From Girardinichthys multiradiatus (Eukaryota > Chordata > Actinopteri > Cyprinodontiformes > Goodeidae), in NCBI RefSeq assembly GCF_021462225.1, contig NC_061796.1, positions 48,297,391 through 48,361,390 of the forward strand: DNA of 64,000 nucleotides, written 5' to 3'. The notes beneath the pieces were generated by a model. That model made no database searches. It saw nothing but the letters and a program-made list of their open reading frames with translations, and had not been told where the DNA came from. The position numbers were made by a program, and so were the translations under genes. Shown here in pieces: positions 13,723-47,449 of this stretch (position 1 is the stretch's first letter; each line of letters starts with the position of its first letter).

Positions 13723-16700
13723 CTGACACCAGATAACCAGTACCATATCTGACACCATGACCAGTACATAGTCTGACACCATAACCATTACATATCTGAC
13801 ACCATAACCAGTCAGTACATATCTGACACCATGACCAGTACATGTCTGACACCCATGACCAGTACATATCGACACCATGAACCAGTACATGATCTGACAC
13901 CATGAACCAGTACATATCTGACACCATGACCAGTACATATCGGACACCATGACCAGGACATATCTGACACCATAACCATACATATCTGACACCATGACCA
14001 GTACATAGCTGACACCATGACCAGTACATATCTGACACCATAACCAGTACATATCTGACACCATGACCAGTACATAGTCTGAACACCATAACCAGTACAT
14101 ATCTGACCCATAACCAGTACATATCTGACAACCATGACCAGTACATAGTCTGACACCATGACCAGTACATATCTGAAACCATGACCAGTACATATCTGAC
14201 ACCATGAACCAGTACCATATCTGAACACCATGACCAGTACATTCTGACACCATGACAGTACATATCTGACACCATGACCATACATAGCTGACACCATAAC
14301 CAGTACATATCTGACACCATAACCGTACTAGCTGACACCATACCAGTACATATCTGACACCATAACCAGTACTATCTGACACCATGACCAGTACATGTCT
14401 GACAACATGACCATACATTCTGACCCATAACCAGTACATATCTGACACCATGACCAGTACATGTCTGACACCATGACCAGTACATATCTGACACCATAAC
14501 CAGTACATATCTGACACCATGACCAGTACATATCTGACACCATGACCAGTACATATCTGACACCATAACCAGTACATGTCTGACACCATGACCAGTACAT
14601 ATCTGACACCATAACCAGTACATATCTGACACCATGACCAGTACATATCTGACACCATAACCAGTACATATCTGACACCATACCATACATGTCTGACACC
14701 ATAACCAGTACATATCTGACACCATAACCAGTAGTACATGCTGACACCATGACCAGTACATATCTGACACCATGACCAGTACATATCTGACACCATGACC
14801 AGTACATATCTGACACCATAACCAGTACATATCTGACACCATGACCAGTACATGTCTGACACCATGACCAGTACATATCTGACACCATGACCAGTACATA
14901 TCTGACACCATGACCAGTACATATCTGACACCATGACCAGTACATGTCTGACACCATGACCAGTACATATCTGACACCATGACCAGTACATATCTGACAC
15001 CATAACCAGTACATATCTGACACCATGACCAGTACATGTCTGACACCATACCAGTACATATCTGACACCATACCAGTACATGTCTGACACCATGACCAGT
15101 ACATATCTGACACCATAACCAGTACATATCTGACACCATAACCAGTACATATCTGACACCATGACCAGTACATATCTGACACCATGACCAGTACATATCT
15201 GACACCATGACCAGTACATATCTGACACCAGTACATAGTCTGACACCATGAACCAGTACTATCTGACACCATGACCAGTACATATCTGACACCATAACCA
15301 GTACATATCTGACACCATGACCAGTACATATCTGACACCATAACCAGTACATGTCTGACACCATAACCAGTACATATCTGACACCATAACCAGTACATAT
15401 CTGACACCATAACCAGTACATATCTGACACCATAACCAGTACATATCTGACACCATGAACCAGTACATGTCTGACACCATGAACAGTACATGCTGACACC
15501 ATGACCAGTACATATCTGACACCATAACCAGTACATATCTGACACCAAGACAGTACATTCTGACACCAATGACCAGTACATATCTGACACCATGAACCAG
15601 TACATATCTGACACCAGAACCAGTACATAGTCTGACACCATAACCAGTACATATCTGACACATAACCAGTACATATCTGACACCATAACCAGTACATATC
15701 TGACACCATAACCAGTACATGTCTGACACCATGACCAGTACATGTCTGACACCATGACCAGTACATATCTGACACCATGACCAGTACATGTCTGACACCA
15801 TGACCAGTACATGTCTGACACCATGACCAGTACATGTCTGACACCATGACCAGTACATATCTGACACCATGACCAGTACATATCTGGACCACATGACCAG
15901 TACATATCTGACACCATGCCCAGTACATATCGACACCATGACCAGTACATATCTGACACCATGACCAGTACCTATCTGACACCATCACCAGTACATATCT
16001 GACACCATGACCAGTAACATATCGACACCATGACCAGTACATATCTGACACCATGACCAGTACATGATCTGACACCATGACCAGTACATATCTGACACCA
16101 TGACCAGTACATATCTGACACCATAACCAGTTCATTTCTGACACCATGACCAGTACATATCTGACACCATGACCAGTACATATCTGACACCATAACCAGT
16201 ACATATCTGACACCATAACCAGTACATATCTGACACCATGACCAGTACATGTCTGACACCATGACCAGTACATGTCTGACACCATGACCAGTACATATCT
16301 GACACCATACCAGTACATATCTGACACCATGACCAGTACATATCGACACCATGACCAGTACATATCTGACACCATGACCAGTACATGTCTGACACCATAA
16401 CCAGTACATATCTGACACCATGACCAGACATGTCTGACACCATGACCAGTACATATCTGACACCATGACCAGTACATATCTGACACCATGACCAGTACAT
16501 GTCTGACACCATGACCAGTACATATCTGACACCATGACCAGTACATGATCCTGACACCATGACCAGTACATATCTGACACCATGACCAGTACATATCTGA
16601 CACCATAACCAGTACATATCTGACACCATAACCGTACATGTCTGACACCATGACCAGTCCATATCTGACACCATAGGACCAGTACATTATGACACCTTGA

Positions 16701-19700
16701 ACCAGTACATATCTGACAGCCATAACCAGTACATGCGCAAAACCCTGACCAGTTACATATCCTGACACCATGACCAGTACATACTGACACCATAACCAGT
16801 ACATATCTGACACCATAACCACGTACCATCATCTGACACCACATAACCAGTACATATCTGACACCATAACAGGTTACATAGTCTGACACCCAGGACCAGT
16901 AAGATATCTGGACCACCATGACCAGTAACATAATCTGACACCATGACCAGTCCATAGTCTAGACACCATGACCAGTACTATCTGACACCAATGACCAAGT
17001 ACATATCTGGACACCCCATAACCAGTTACCATATCTGACACCATGAACCAGTACAGATCTGACACCATAACCAGTACATATCTGACACCATAACCAGTAA
17101 TATCTGACACCATACCAGTACATATCTGACACCATGACCAGTACATATCTGACACCATGACCAGTACATATCTGACACCTATGACCAGTACATATCTGAC
17201 ACCATGACCAGTACATATCTGACACCATAACCAGTACATATCTGACACCATGACCAGTAAATATCTGACAACCATGACGTACATTCGACACCATGACCAG
17301 TACATATCTGACACCATAGACCAGTACATAGTCTGACACACATAACCAGTACATATCTGACACCATGAACCAGTACATATTGACACCATAACCAGTACAA
17401 TATCTGACACCATGACCAGTACATATCTGACACCATAACCAGTACATATCTGACACCATGACCGGACATATCTGACACCATGACCAGTACATATCTGACA
17501 CATAGACCAGTACATGTCTGACACCATGACCAGTACATGTCTGACACCATGACCAGGAACATATCTGACACCATGACCAGTACATATCTGACACCATGAC
17601 CAGTTCATATCTGACACCATGAACCAGTACATATCTGACACCATACCAGTACATGTCTGACACCATGAACAGTACATGTCTGACACCATGACCAGTTACA
17701 TATCTGACACCATAACCAGTACATATCTGACACCATAACCAGTACATATCTGACACCATGACCAGTACATATCTGACACCATGACCAGTACATATCTGAC
17801 ACCATAACCAGTACATATCTGACACCATGACCAGTACATGTCTGACACCATAACCAGTACATGTCTGACACCATGACCAGTACATATCTGACACCATAAC
17901 CAGTACATGTCTGACACCATGACCAGTACATATCTGACACCATGACCAGTACATGTCTGACACCATGACCAGTACATATCTGACACCATGACCAGTACAT
18001 GTCTGACACCATGACCAGTACATATCTGACACCATGACCAGTACATATCTGACACCATGACCAGTACATGTCTGACACCATGACCAGTACATATCTGACA
18101 CCATGACCAGTACATATCTGACACCATAACCAGTACATATCTGACACCATGACCAGTACATATCTGACACCATGACCAGTACATATCTGACACCATGACC
18201 AGTACATATCTGACACCATGACCAGTACATATCTGACACCATGACCAGTACATATCTGACACCATGACCAGTACATATCTGACACCATGACCAGTACATA
18301 TCTGACACCATGACCAGTACATATCTGACACCATGACAGTACATATCTGACACCATGACCAGTACATATCTGACACCATGACCAGTACATATCTGACACC
18401 ATGACCAGTACATATCTGACACCATAACCAGTACATATCTGACACCATAACCAGTACATATCTGACACCATAACCAGTACATATCTGACACCATAACCAG
18501 TACATATCTGACACCATGACCAGTACATATCTGACACCATGACCAGTACATATCTGACACCATAACCAGTACATATCTGACACCATGACCAGTACATATC
18601 TGACACCATGACCAGTACATATCTGACACCATAACCAGTACATATCTGACACCATAACCAGTACATATCTGACACCATGACCAGTACATATCTGACACCA
18701 TGACCAGTACATATCTGACACCATACCAGTACATATCTGACACCATAAACAGTACATATCTGACACCATGACCAGTACATAGTCTGACACCATGACCAGT
18801 ACATATCTGACACCATGACCAGTACATATCTGACACCATGACCAGTACATATTCTGACACCATAACCAGTACATATCTGACACCATGAACCAGTACATTC
18901 TGACACCATGACCAGTACATATCTGACACCATAACCAGTACATATCTGACACCATGACCAGTACATGTCTGACACCATAACCAGTACATATCTGACACCA
19001 TGACCAGTACATGTCTGACACCATGACCAGTACATATCTGACACCATGACCAGTACATGTCTGACACCATGACCAGTACATGTCTGACACCATGACCAGT
19101 ACATATCTGACACCATGACCAGTACATATCTGACACCATGACCAGTACAGATCTGACACCATAACCAGTACATATCTGACACCATGACCAGTACATATCT
19201 GACACCATAACCAGACATATCTGACACCATAACCAGTACATGTCTGACACCATGACCAGTACATGTCTGACACCATGACCAGTACATATCTGACACCATG
19301 ACCAGTACATATCTGACACCATGACCAGTACATATCTGACACCATGACCAGTACATATCTGACACCATGACCAGTACATATCTGACACCATGACCAGTAC
19401 ATATCTGACACCATAACCAGTACATATCTGACACCATGACCAGTACATATCTGACACCATAACCAGTACATATCTGACACCATAACCAGTACATATCTGA
19501 CACCATGACCAGTACATATCTGACACCATAACCAGTACATATCTGACACCATGACCAGTACATATCTGACACCATACCAGTACATATCTGACACCATACC
19601 AGTACATATCTGACACCATGACCAGTACATATCTGACACCATGACCAGTACATATCTGACACCATAACCAGTACATATCTGACACCATAACCAGTACATA

Positions 19701-22700
19701 TCTGACACCATAACCAGTACATATCTGACACCATGACCAGTACATATCTGACACCATGACCAGTACATGTCTGACACCATAACCAGTACATGTCTGACAC
19801 CATGACCAGTACATATCTGACACCATAACCAGTACATGTCTGACACCATGACCAGTACATATCTGACACCATGACCAGTACATATCTGACACCATGACCA
19901 GTACATATCTGACACCATGACCAGTACATGTCTGACACCATGACCAGTACATATCTGACACCATGACCAGTACATATCTGACACCATGACCAGTACATAT
20001 CTGACACCATAACCAGTACATATCTGACACCATGACCAGTACATGTCTGACACCATAACCAGTACATGTCTGACACCATGACCAGTACATATCTGACACC
20101 ATGACCAGTACATATCTGACACCATGACCAGTACATGTCTGACACCATAACCAGTACATATCTGACACCATAACCAGTACATATCTGACACCATGACCAG
20201 TACATGTCTGACACCATAACCAGTACATATCTGACACCATAACCAGTACATATCTGACACCATACCAGTACATATCTGACCCATAACCAGTACATATCTG
20301 ACACCATGACCAGTACATGTCTGACACCATGACCAGTACATGTCTGAAACCATGACCAGTACATATCTGACACCATAACCATACATTCTGACACCATACC
20401 AGTACATATCTGACACCATAAAAACAGTACATATCTGACACCATAACCAGTACATATCTGACACCATGACCAGTACATATCTGACACCATAACCAGTACA
20501 TGTCTGACACCATAACCATTACAATATCTGACACCATAACCATACATGTCCTGACACCATACCGTAACATTCTGACACCATGACCAGTACATATCGACAC
20601 CATGACCAGTACATATCTGACACCATGACCATACATGTCTGACACCATAACCAGTACATATCTGACACCATGACCAGTACATATCTGACACCCATGACCA
20701 GTACATGTCTGACACCATAACCAGTACATATCTGACACCATAACCAGTACATATCTGACACCATGACCAGTACATGTCTGACACCATGACCAGTACATGT
20801 CTGACACCATGACCAGTACATGTCTGACACCATAACCAGTACATGTCTGACACCATGACCAGTACATGTCTGACACCATGACCAGTACATGTCTGACACC
20901 ATGACCAGTACATGTCTGACACCATAACCAGTACATGTCTGACACCATGACCAGTACATGTCTGACACCATGACCAGTACATGTCTGACACCATAACCAG
21001 TACATGTCTGACACCATGACCAGTACATGTCTGACACCATAACCAGTACATGTCTGACACCATGACCAGTACATGTCTGACACCATGACCAGTACATGTC
21101 TGACACCATAACCAGTACATGTCTGACACCATGACCAGTACTGTCTGACACCATAACCGTACATGTCTGACACCATGACCAGTACATATCTGACACCATG
21201 ACCAGTACATGTCTGACACCATAACCAGTACATGTCTGACACCATGACCAGTACATGTCTGACACCATAACCAGTACATGTCTGACACCATGACCAGTAC
21301 ATGTCTGACACCATGACCAGTACATATCTGACACCATGACCAGTACATATCTGACACCATGACCAGTACATGTCTGACACCATGACCAGTACATATCTGA
21401 CACCATGACCAGTACATATCTGACACCATAACCAGTACATATCTGACACCATGACCAGTACATGTCTGACACCATAACCAGTACATATCTGACACCATAA
21501 CCAGTACATATCTGACACCATGACCAGTACATATCTGACACCATAACCAGTACATATCTGACACCATGACCAGTACATATCTGACACCATAACCAGTACA
21601 TATCTGACACCATAACCAGTACATATCTGACACCATAACCAGTACATATCTGACACCATAACCAGTACATATCTGACACCATAACCAGTACATATCTGAC
21701 ACCATAACCAGTACATATCTGACACCATAACCAGTACATGTCTGACACCATGACCAGTACATGTCTGACACCATGACCAGTACATGTCTGACACCATAAC
21801 CAGTACATGTCTGACACCATGACCAGTACATTTCTGACACCATGACCAGTACATATCTGACACCATGACCAGTACATATCTGACACCATGACCAGTACAT
21901 GTCTGACACCATGACCAGTACATATCTGACACCATAACCAGTACATATCTGACACCATGACCAGTACATGTCTGACACCATAACCAGTACATATCTGACA
22001 CCATAACCAGTACATATCTGACACCATGACCAGTACATATCTGACACCATGACCAGTACATATCTGACACCATAACCAGTACATATCTGACAACCATGAC
22101 CAGTACATATCGACACCATAACCAGTACATATCTGACACCATGACCAGTACATATCTGACACCATGACCAGTACATGTCTGACACCATGACCAGTACATA
22201 TCTGACACCATAACCAGTACATGTCTGACACCATGACCAGTACATATCTGACACCATAACCAGTACATGTCTGACACCATGACCAGTACATATCTGACAC
22301 CATAACCAGTACATATCTGACACCATAACCAGTACATATCTGACACCATGACCAGTACATATCTGACACCATAACCAGTACATATCTGACACCATGACCA
22401 GTACATATCTGACAACATGACCAGTACATATCTGACACCATAACCAGTACATTCTGACACCATGACCAGTACATGTTCTGACACCATGACCAGTACATAT
22501 CTGACACCATAACCAGTACATGATCTGACACCATGACCAGTACATATCTGACACCATAACCAGTACATATCTGACACCATAACCAGTACATATCTGACAC
22601 CATAACCAGTACATATCTGACACCATGACCAGTACATATCTGACACCATAACCAGTACATATCTGACACCATGACCAGTACATATCTGACACCATAACCA

Positions 22701-22896
22701 GTACATATCTGACACCATGACCAGTACATATCTGACACCATGACCAGTACATGTCTGACACCATAACCAGTACATATCTGACACCATAACCAGTACATAT
22801 CTGACACCATGACCAGTACATATCTGACACCATAACCAGTACATATCTGACACCATAACCAGTACATATCTGACACCATAACCAGTACATATCTGA

Positions 22897-23526
22897 CACA
22901 CACTGACTGTGGCCAGAAACAACTCACTCAACATGTTCCTCCATTTCAGAACTTATCTTTAATTAAACAAAACTTAAAAGCCATAGACTTAAATATGCTG
23001 TTTGTCGTGATGAATATGAAATTATAAACCCACTAGTTTTGTAATTACACAGACGTCTGCCTGCTTCAGGCAGGTATCCTTTAAGCTCCAACTATTAAGA
23101 AAAATAAATCTGATAAAACTTGAATTCTTAGTGTTATCGCTTTAAATACGGACATTCTTGTAGTTTTTATTTTCTGTTCTTCTTAAATGTTTAAGTAATT
23201 TAGACTCCTAAGTGACTCCAAACAATTGGCAGAATTAACAGGTATCCTGCTCACCTTATTGAATCATAAATCTGGACTTTGTGAGCATTAAAAGGTAAAA
23301 ATAAAAGACCTCCAGGGAGTTGATAAAACTTCGTCGTTGATTAGTGAAACATTTTCTACTCAAAGAAAAAAAGTAGATTTTTGCTGGATTTGTTTTCCAG
23401 TTGAGTTCATAGAATTTCTTCATGTGTTGAATCTAAGCTTGTTTTCATGTAACATTTAAACTTGATCCTCCTAACATCATCCAGCTGCTCTCAGATGACT
23501 GAGGAACAGGGAGCTGCTGAAAGGTC
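22897..23526. other. Intergenic, nothing recognised
   Basis: Unique-looking A/T-rich sequence between the satellite and the LTR fragment. No ORF, RNA gene or repeat recognised. Confidence 0.5.
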
Positions 23527-23760
23527 TGTAGTGAAATGTTCTTATCACAGTGGGAGAGAAATGAACTCATTAGACCAGACTTTGTCTTTATAAGTTTTAT
23601 TCAAAGGTATTCAGTGTTTGAAGACCCTGAGGTTAGTCAGTGAAGCAGAGCCCCGATCAACATTTACACACAGTATTTATAGAGTATGTGGGTGTTACTT
23701 CAACTTAAAAGAGTCTGTGTTTTATGGCCCTAGACTCTCCTCGGGTCAGAGGTAACAAAG
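23527..23760 (-). repeat. LTR of the same family as the provirus at 60.9-61.1 kb
   Basis: Read on the minus strand this matches the 3' LTR at 60900-61126 across its length: the block before the promoter, TATAAATA (23674-23681), the shared TGTGTGTAAATGTTGATCGG stretch, then AATAAA (23596-23601) and a U5 containing GATAAGAA. It ends near 23527. The matching LTR at 61 kb lies in the opposite orientation. No internal retroviral sequence adjoins it, so it is probably a solo LTR. The upstream limit is uncertain and may reach about 23890. Confidence 0.8.
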
Positions 23761-24179
23761 TTATCTACGAGCAGACCCATCTGCTCTTCCTGAGACATCC
23801 CCCTAAAGGGTTTTAACCATTAAACTTCTGATACTGGTTTTTACAGCTTCCTCCTCTAACACTGATGTTCTGAGGAGAGAGGTAACCTAAAGGTCATACA
23901 CTTTGGAACATCTTAGAGCACTTAATACAAGAATTTCCATTACAGGTCCATGAGATGTTCATCACATCATCTCTCAGGTAACCAGCTGCTCCATTCAAAT
24001 GTTTAAACACCTGAGCATCCAGCCTCCTCCTTCTGCTGTTTGCCCACAGAAACCATCCAGCTGAAGGTGAGTCCCGTGTGAACTCATCAAGACCAAAAGA
24101 AAGAGTTCCCCTGGTTTGGGTCGGAAGCATCACTAAGAACAAGTCAGACGGTTCCCCGGCTGCCAAAGCATTAAAGAAC

Positions 24180-24600
24180 CTTTATTCAGGAACGCTACTC
24201 TTAACTGGAACCTGTGGTGCAGTTTGGAATAATGTGCGCTGGCTTTTAAACCAGAACCACTGTTCATAAGATAGCAAAAAATCCCTTGGACTTTACCTGA
24301 CTCAGTACTTTCCACTAGAACCATCATCCAAATATAACAAATTCAGAGGAACCAATGGTTCTGGGCTAGAGGACCTGGCGGCAGCGGGAATCACCATAGC
24401 AACCAGTGACTCAGCAGCCTCATCATCTGTATATTAATCCATCGTGGCCGCCCCCAGAGGTTGCTTATAATCCATGATGTCATCTTTACCATGTGAGCAG
24501 ATCTGCAGACCTCGTTGTGTTCTGTCAACTTGGACTTTCAAAATAAAGCTTGCAGATACTTCTCAAAATAAGAGTCGAGCTCCATTATTACACAGGAAGT
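24180..24600. repeat. Possible LTR-like pieces on both strands
   Basis: A minus-strand AATAAAGG (24181-24186) lies downstream, in that orientation, of a TTTAAAA box near 24243. A plus-strand TATAA (about 24465) is followed by AATAAA at 24542-24547. Both resemble LTR promoter and poly(A) architecture. No terminal repeats or coding remnants were found, so the assignment is weak. Confidence 0.25.
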
Positions 24601-24752
24601 CATTCCTAATGATCATGTGAAAGGAAGGAGGTTGATGTAGCTTAAAGAACCATGCAGCCTCTTAATAAACCAGCTTTATAGAAAAAACAACACAGACTGA
24701 TGAAGAAAAGAACCAAACTGCTGCAGAGAACCGGAACCAGCTGCTGGGAGGT

Positions 24753-24758
24753 TTTATT
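24753..24758 (-). promoter_or_regulatory. Candidate poly(A) signal of PIK3R4
   Basis: AATAAA on the minus strand, about 360 bp after the PIK3R4 stop codon (25118-25120). It is the first canonical signal met in that direction. It implies a short 3' UTR of about 380 nt, but no cleavage data are available from sequence alone. Confidence 0.4.
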
Positions 24759-25117
24759 GAACACAACACAGATGCATGCAGACCAGATGAAGACACAGGA
24801 GGTCCGGACCGTCACTGAAATAGGACCAGGAGGTGAGTCCAAGTAACCGATTCATTCAATCCACAACTGTCCAAAAGACCTTTAATTCTCTGCTGCTTCA
24901 CCAAACCTCCCATCGACAGCTCATCTCGCTTTTCTGGGATAAATTAATTATTTACAGTGTGGATCTAAAGGAGAACTTTACATTGTGGAGGAACCTTCAG
25001 AGCACGAAGCAGACGTGCAAAAGGAGAAGTTTAGGAAGAAGAGAAGAAGCTGCAGGAAGTTTTAAACTCTGATGTCAAAATAAAAACAAGTTCATGTTCG
25101 TTTCCTCCGCAACGTCT

Positions 25118-44418
<19,301 letters not shown>

Positions 44419-44759
44419 CACTCCCCAGAACCAGTCTGTGGAAAGAGTCACACAAACCAAGATCAGAGTTCCTACTCATTTTTTAGTAGAACATTTCACA
44501 TTTTTCCTGAGTCTAACTTCAAGATATTTCTGGAATTCTGAATATTTGAGAGCAAAATATTATCTCTTAACCAGTTTGAATAGCAGTCGGATCCTCCACA
44601 ATAAGGAAGTTTAGTATGGAGATGTTTTACAAGGAGGTGCAGGAGCCGCATGGAAACTGCTGGAGATGTGGACTGCAGCTGGAGTCAGATCTTCAGGATC
44701 CACCAAACACAGATAGATCCAGAACATGGGCTCCAACTGTCACAGTCCTGAGAATGTGA

Positions 44760-44981
44760 CAGAAGGCTTTTAACTACATTTTGTGGACATCCTGATAGTA
44801 AAGAATTACAATAGTCCAGCCTTGAAGTAACAAATGCATGGACTAGTTTTTCAGCGTCACTCCTGGACAGGATATTTCTAATTTTGGCAATGTTCTGGAG
44901 ATAAAAGAAGGAAATCCTAGAAACCTGTTTAATATGGGATTTAAATGACATGTCCTAGTCAAAGTAACACCAAGGTCCTTC
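44760..44981 (-). mobile_element. L2/CR1-like LINE fragment
   Basis: Minus-strand match to the same LINE block as 3680-3880 and 57376-57590, covering the region from SFKSHIKQVSRISFFYL to LDYCNSLLSGCP. It carries the same in-frame TAG (44955-44957) as the other two copies, plus a one-base deletion just beyond it. It lies in the intron upstream of the PIK3R4 start codon. Confidence 0.8.
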
Positions 44982-45217
44982 GTAAACTTTAGTTTAGAAG
45001 CGAAACTTTGCGTTCTGGTGACTGTTTGTGATGTTTTTAACTGACTTCATAGATATTAGTGTATTAGAACTAGTTTGCTTTCAGCTGAGATTCTGCTTGT
45101 TTCTGCAACTTTAAAGCTTAAGATTTTGGATTTTGCTTTGATCATTTTCCAGTCTGAGAGTCTGGACAAAAGTAATTAGAGTACAGAAAAATGTTTCATT
45201 TTTCAGACATTTTGCCT

Positions 45218-45436
45218 TCACAAATCTACTAATGCTTAAGACGTGCAGTAGTTTCTATATTAAATCGACACGCTTCTTTTAGAAACTGGTTTTTCAGTTA
45301 CTGATTTCAGAATCAACTTTATTGTTACGTTTGTAGAGACAAACAAGGAATTTGACTCTGGCACATTTTGCGGATTGTGGATTTTTTTTGTATATCTATA
45401 TCAATAGAAATAAAAAATGTTTTTTAAATGTATGTA
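45218..45436 (+). repeat. Duplicated left flank of Tc1 copy 2
   Basis: About 219 bp almost identical to 38343-38561, including the reverse-complement Rex1-like 3' UTR piece. The two differ at only a few bases (for example GACTCCGG versus GACTCTGG). Homology ends at CAAATCTAC near 45218; the outer terminal repeat seen in copy 1 is absent here. Confidence 0.9.
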
Positions 45437-46706
45437 CAGGAGTTGGACAATGAAAGTGAAACACCTGTCATTTTATTGTGGGAGGTTTCATGGCTAAATT
45501 GGACCAGCCTGGTAGCCAGTTTTCATTGATTGCACATTGCACCAGTAAGAGCAGAGTGTGAAGGTTCAATTAGCAGGGTAAGAGCACAGTTTTGCTCAAA
45601 ATATTGAAATGCACACAACATTATGGGTGACATACCAGAGTTCAAAAGAGGACAAATTGTTGGTACACGTCTTGCTGGCGCATCTGTGACCAAGACAGCA
45701 AGTCTTTGTGATGTATCAAGAGCCACGGTATCCAGGGTAATGTCAGCATACCACCAAGAAGGACGAACCACATCCAACAGGATTAACTGTGGACGCAAGA
45801 GGAAGCTGTCTGAAAGGGATGTTCTGGTGCTAACCCGGATTGTATCCAAAAAACATAAAACCACGGCCGCCCAAATCACGGCAGAATTAAATGTGCACCT
45901 CAACTCTCCTGTTTCCACCAGAACTGTCCGTCAGGAGCTCCACAGGGTCAATCTACACGGCCGGGCTGCTATAGCCAAACCTTTGGTCACTCATGCCAAT
46001 GCCAAACGTTGGTTTCAATGGTGCAAGGAGCGCAAATCTTGGGCTGTGGACAACGTGAAACATGTATTGTTCTCTGATGAGTCCACCTTTACTGTTTTCC
46101 CCACATCCTGGAGAGTTACGGTGTGGAGAAGCCCCAAAGAAGCGTACCACCCAGATTGTTGAATGCCCAGAGTGAAGCATGGGGGTGGATCAGTGATGGT
46201 TTGGGCTGACATATCATGGCATTCCCTTGGCCCAATACTTGTGCTAGATGGGCGCGTCACTGCCAAGGACTACCGAACCATTCTTGAGGACCATGTGCAT
46301 CCAATGGTTCAAACATTGTATCCTGAAGGTGGTGCTGTGTATCAGGATGACAATGCACCAATACACACAGCAAGACTGGTGAAAGATTGGTTTGATGAAC
46401 ATGAAAGTGAAGTTGAACATCTCCCATGGCCTGCACAGTCACCAGATCTAAATAATATTGAGCCACTTTGGGGTGTTTTGGAGGAGCAAGTCAGGAAACG
46501 TTTTCCTCCACCAGTATCACGTAGTGACCTGGCCACTATCCTGCAAGAAGAATGACTTAAAATCCCTCTGACCACTGTGTAGGACTAGTATATGTCATTC
46601 CCAAGATGAATTGACGCTGTATTGGCCGCAAAAGGAGGCCCTACACCATACTAATAAATTATTGTGGTTTAAAACCAGGTGTTTCAGTTTCATTGTCCGA
46701 CACCTG
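45437..46706 (+). mobile_element. Tc1-like transposon, copy 2 (1,270 bp)
   Basis: Same length as copy 1 with the same terminal repeats and TA on both sides (45435-45436 and 46707-46708). The right flank differs from copy 1 immediately after the terminal repeat, whereas the left flank is shared for about 219 bp. It lies in the intron upstream of PIK3R4 exon 1, opposite in strand to the gene. Confidence 0.93.
45623..46614 (+). pseudogene. Tc1 transposase pseudogene (copy 2)
   Basis: Same protein as 38748-39734 but with at least two disabling changes. TGC to TGA at 46159-46162 splits the protein between the first and second catalytic Asp, and TGG to TGA near 46551 cuts the C-terminus. A third stop-type change follows. 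The first Asp motif (FSDESTF) lies in the 5' half; the QDDNAPIH and NNIEPLW motifs lie in the 3' half, so no single polypeptide has the full triad. Confidence 0.9.
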
Positions 46707-46708
46707 TA

Positions 46709-47449
46709 TATTCACAATTGACTTCATTCATAACTAAAAAAGAGACATTTTATCACCTGTTGGGTCACATTAACTTCAAGTTGAAGTGGACCTGTGGTTC
46801 TTGGCCTAAAATGCTAAAAAAAATATGGTGTTCCATGAATGCCAAAAATCTGTTTCTATGTTAGGTGCCTATGTAGTGTGTCACACTTAATGTGTTATGC
46901 TGACCTATGGGCAATTTTGAGCTTGGGTCCTTATCTAAGATTTGTGGTGAAGTTCAAATGAATCCCCTCATCTCTATACAACTGGGAACATTTTGTATGT
47001 TTGTGTAGTGAACAACTACTCAGCTCAGCTCTTGATCAAATAAAACCAGAGGGAGGGAAGTCATTCCTGTTTTTTTTACTAAAACATGTCATTTGAAAAA
47101 ATCCCCTGAAATGTCAGGTTACTAATCTTCAAAATTAGGACAAACCTTTTGGAACTATTAGTTAGAAAGTAACCTTTTTTTTGTTCAACGGAAAATGCAA
47201 TTTTTCCCAAAAACTTAAATTAAAGAAACTAAAAATGAGTCTTTGCAACGCAACGCAAGCTGAATAACAGGAAACATATGATGCTCCAGGACTGGACTCA
47301 ATCTTGGGTTTCCCCGACGCCAGCCATGAGTTCGTTCACTCAGACAAAGGTAAGAGAAGAGAGTACCCGGTGATGAACACTTTTTAAACTGAATTAGAGA
47401 AATAAATGAACTTTTTGATGATGTTGTGATTTCCAGAAAGGCACCTGTA
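46709..47449. other. Intronic or intergenic, nothing recognised
   Basis: A/T-rich with no clear element or ORF. A plus-strand ATG followed by a GTAAGA donor near 47327-47350 was considered and not accepted as an exon. Confidence 0.4.

Larger units (their letters stand above)
8033..22896. repeat. Giant satellite array, 23-bp monomer
   Basis: About 14.9 kb of head-to-tail 23-bp units; in + orientation each reads CATGACCAGTACATA followed by TCTGACAC. About 646 units, counting the gap. Two positions are polymorphic: CATGACC/CATAACC and ACATATC/ACATGTC. Combined with a rarer AGTTCAT variant they form local higher-order patterns, for example a 6-monomer (138-bp) unit marked by ATGTC at about 9411, 9549 and 9687. 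No monomer frame contains a stop on the minus strand, giving artefactual reading frames up to 1,991 codons. The edges are sharp: nonrepeat DNA starts after ATCTGACACACACTG near 22896. Short indels are abundant at about 11.5-17.7 kb and 20.27-20.70 kb and rare elsewhere. Confidence 0.97.

Noticed and set aside
8033..22896. CRISPR-like array
   Set aside because: Units are contiguous with no spacers, in a eukaryotic satellite.
8033..22934. Very long minus-strand ORFs (up to 1,991 codons) with MVSDMYWSWCQ-type repeats
   Set aside because: They follow from a 23-bp unit lacking stops in any phase; three overlapping frames give the same peptide text, and indels simply move between frames. No start, splice or codon signature of a gene.
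47280..47350. Plus-strand exon beginning MSSFTQTK followed by a GTAAGA donor
   Set aside because: Only eight codons, no recognised partner exon and no known protein with this start; the donor-like site may be chance. It could be revisited with RNA data as a divergent transcript.
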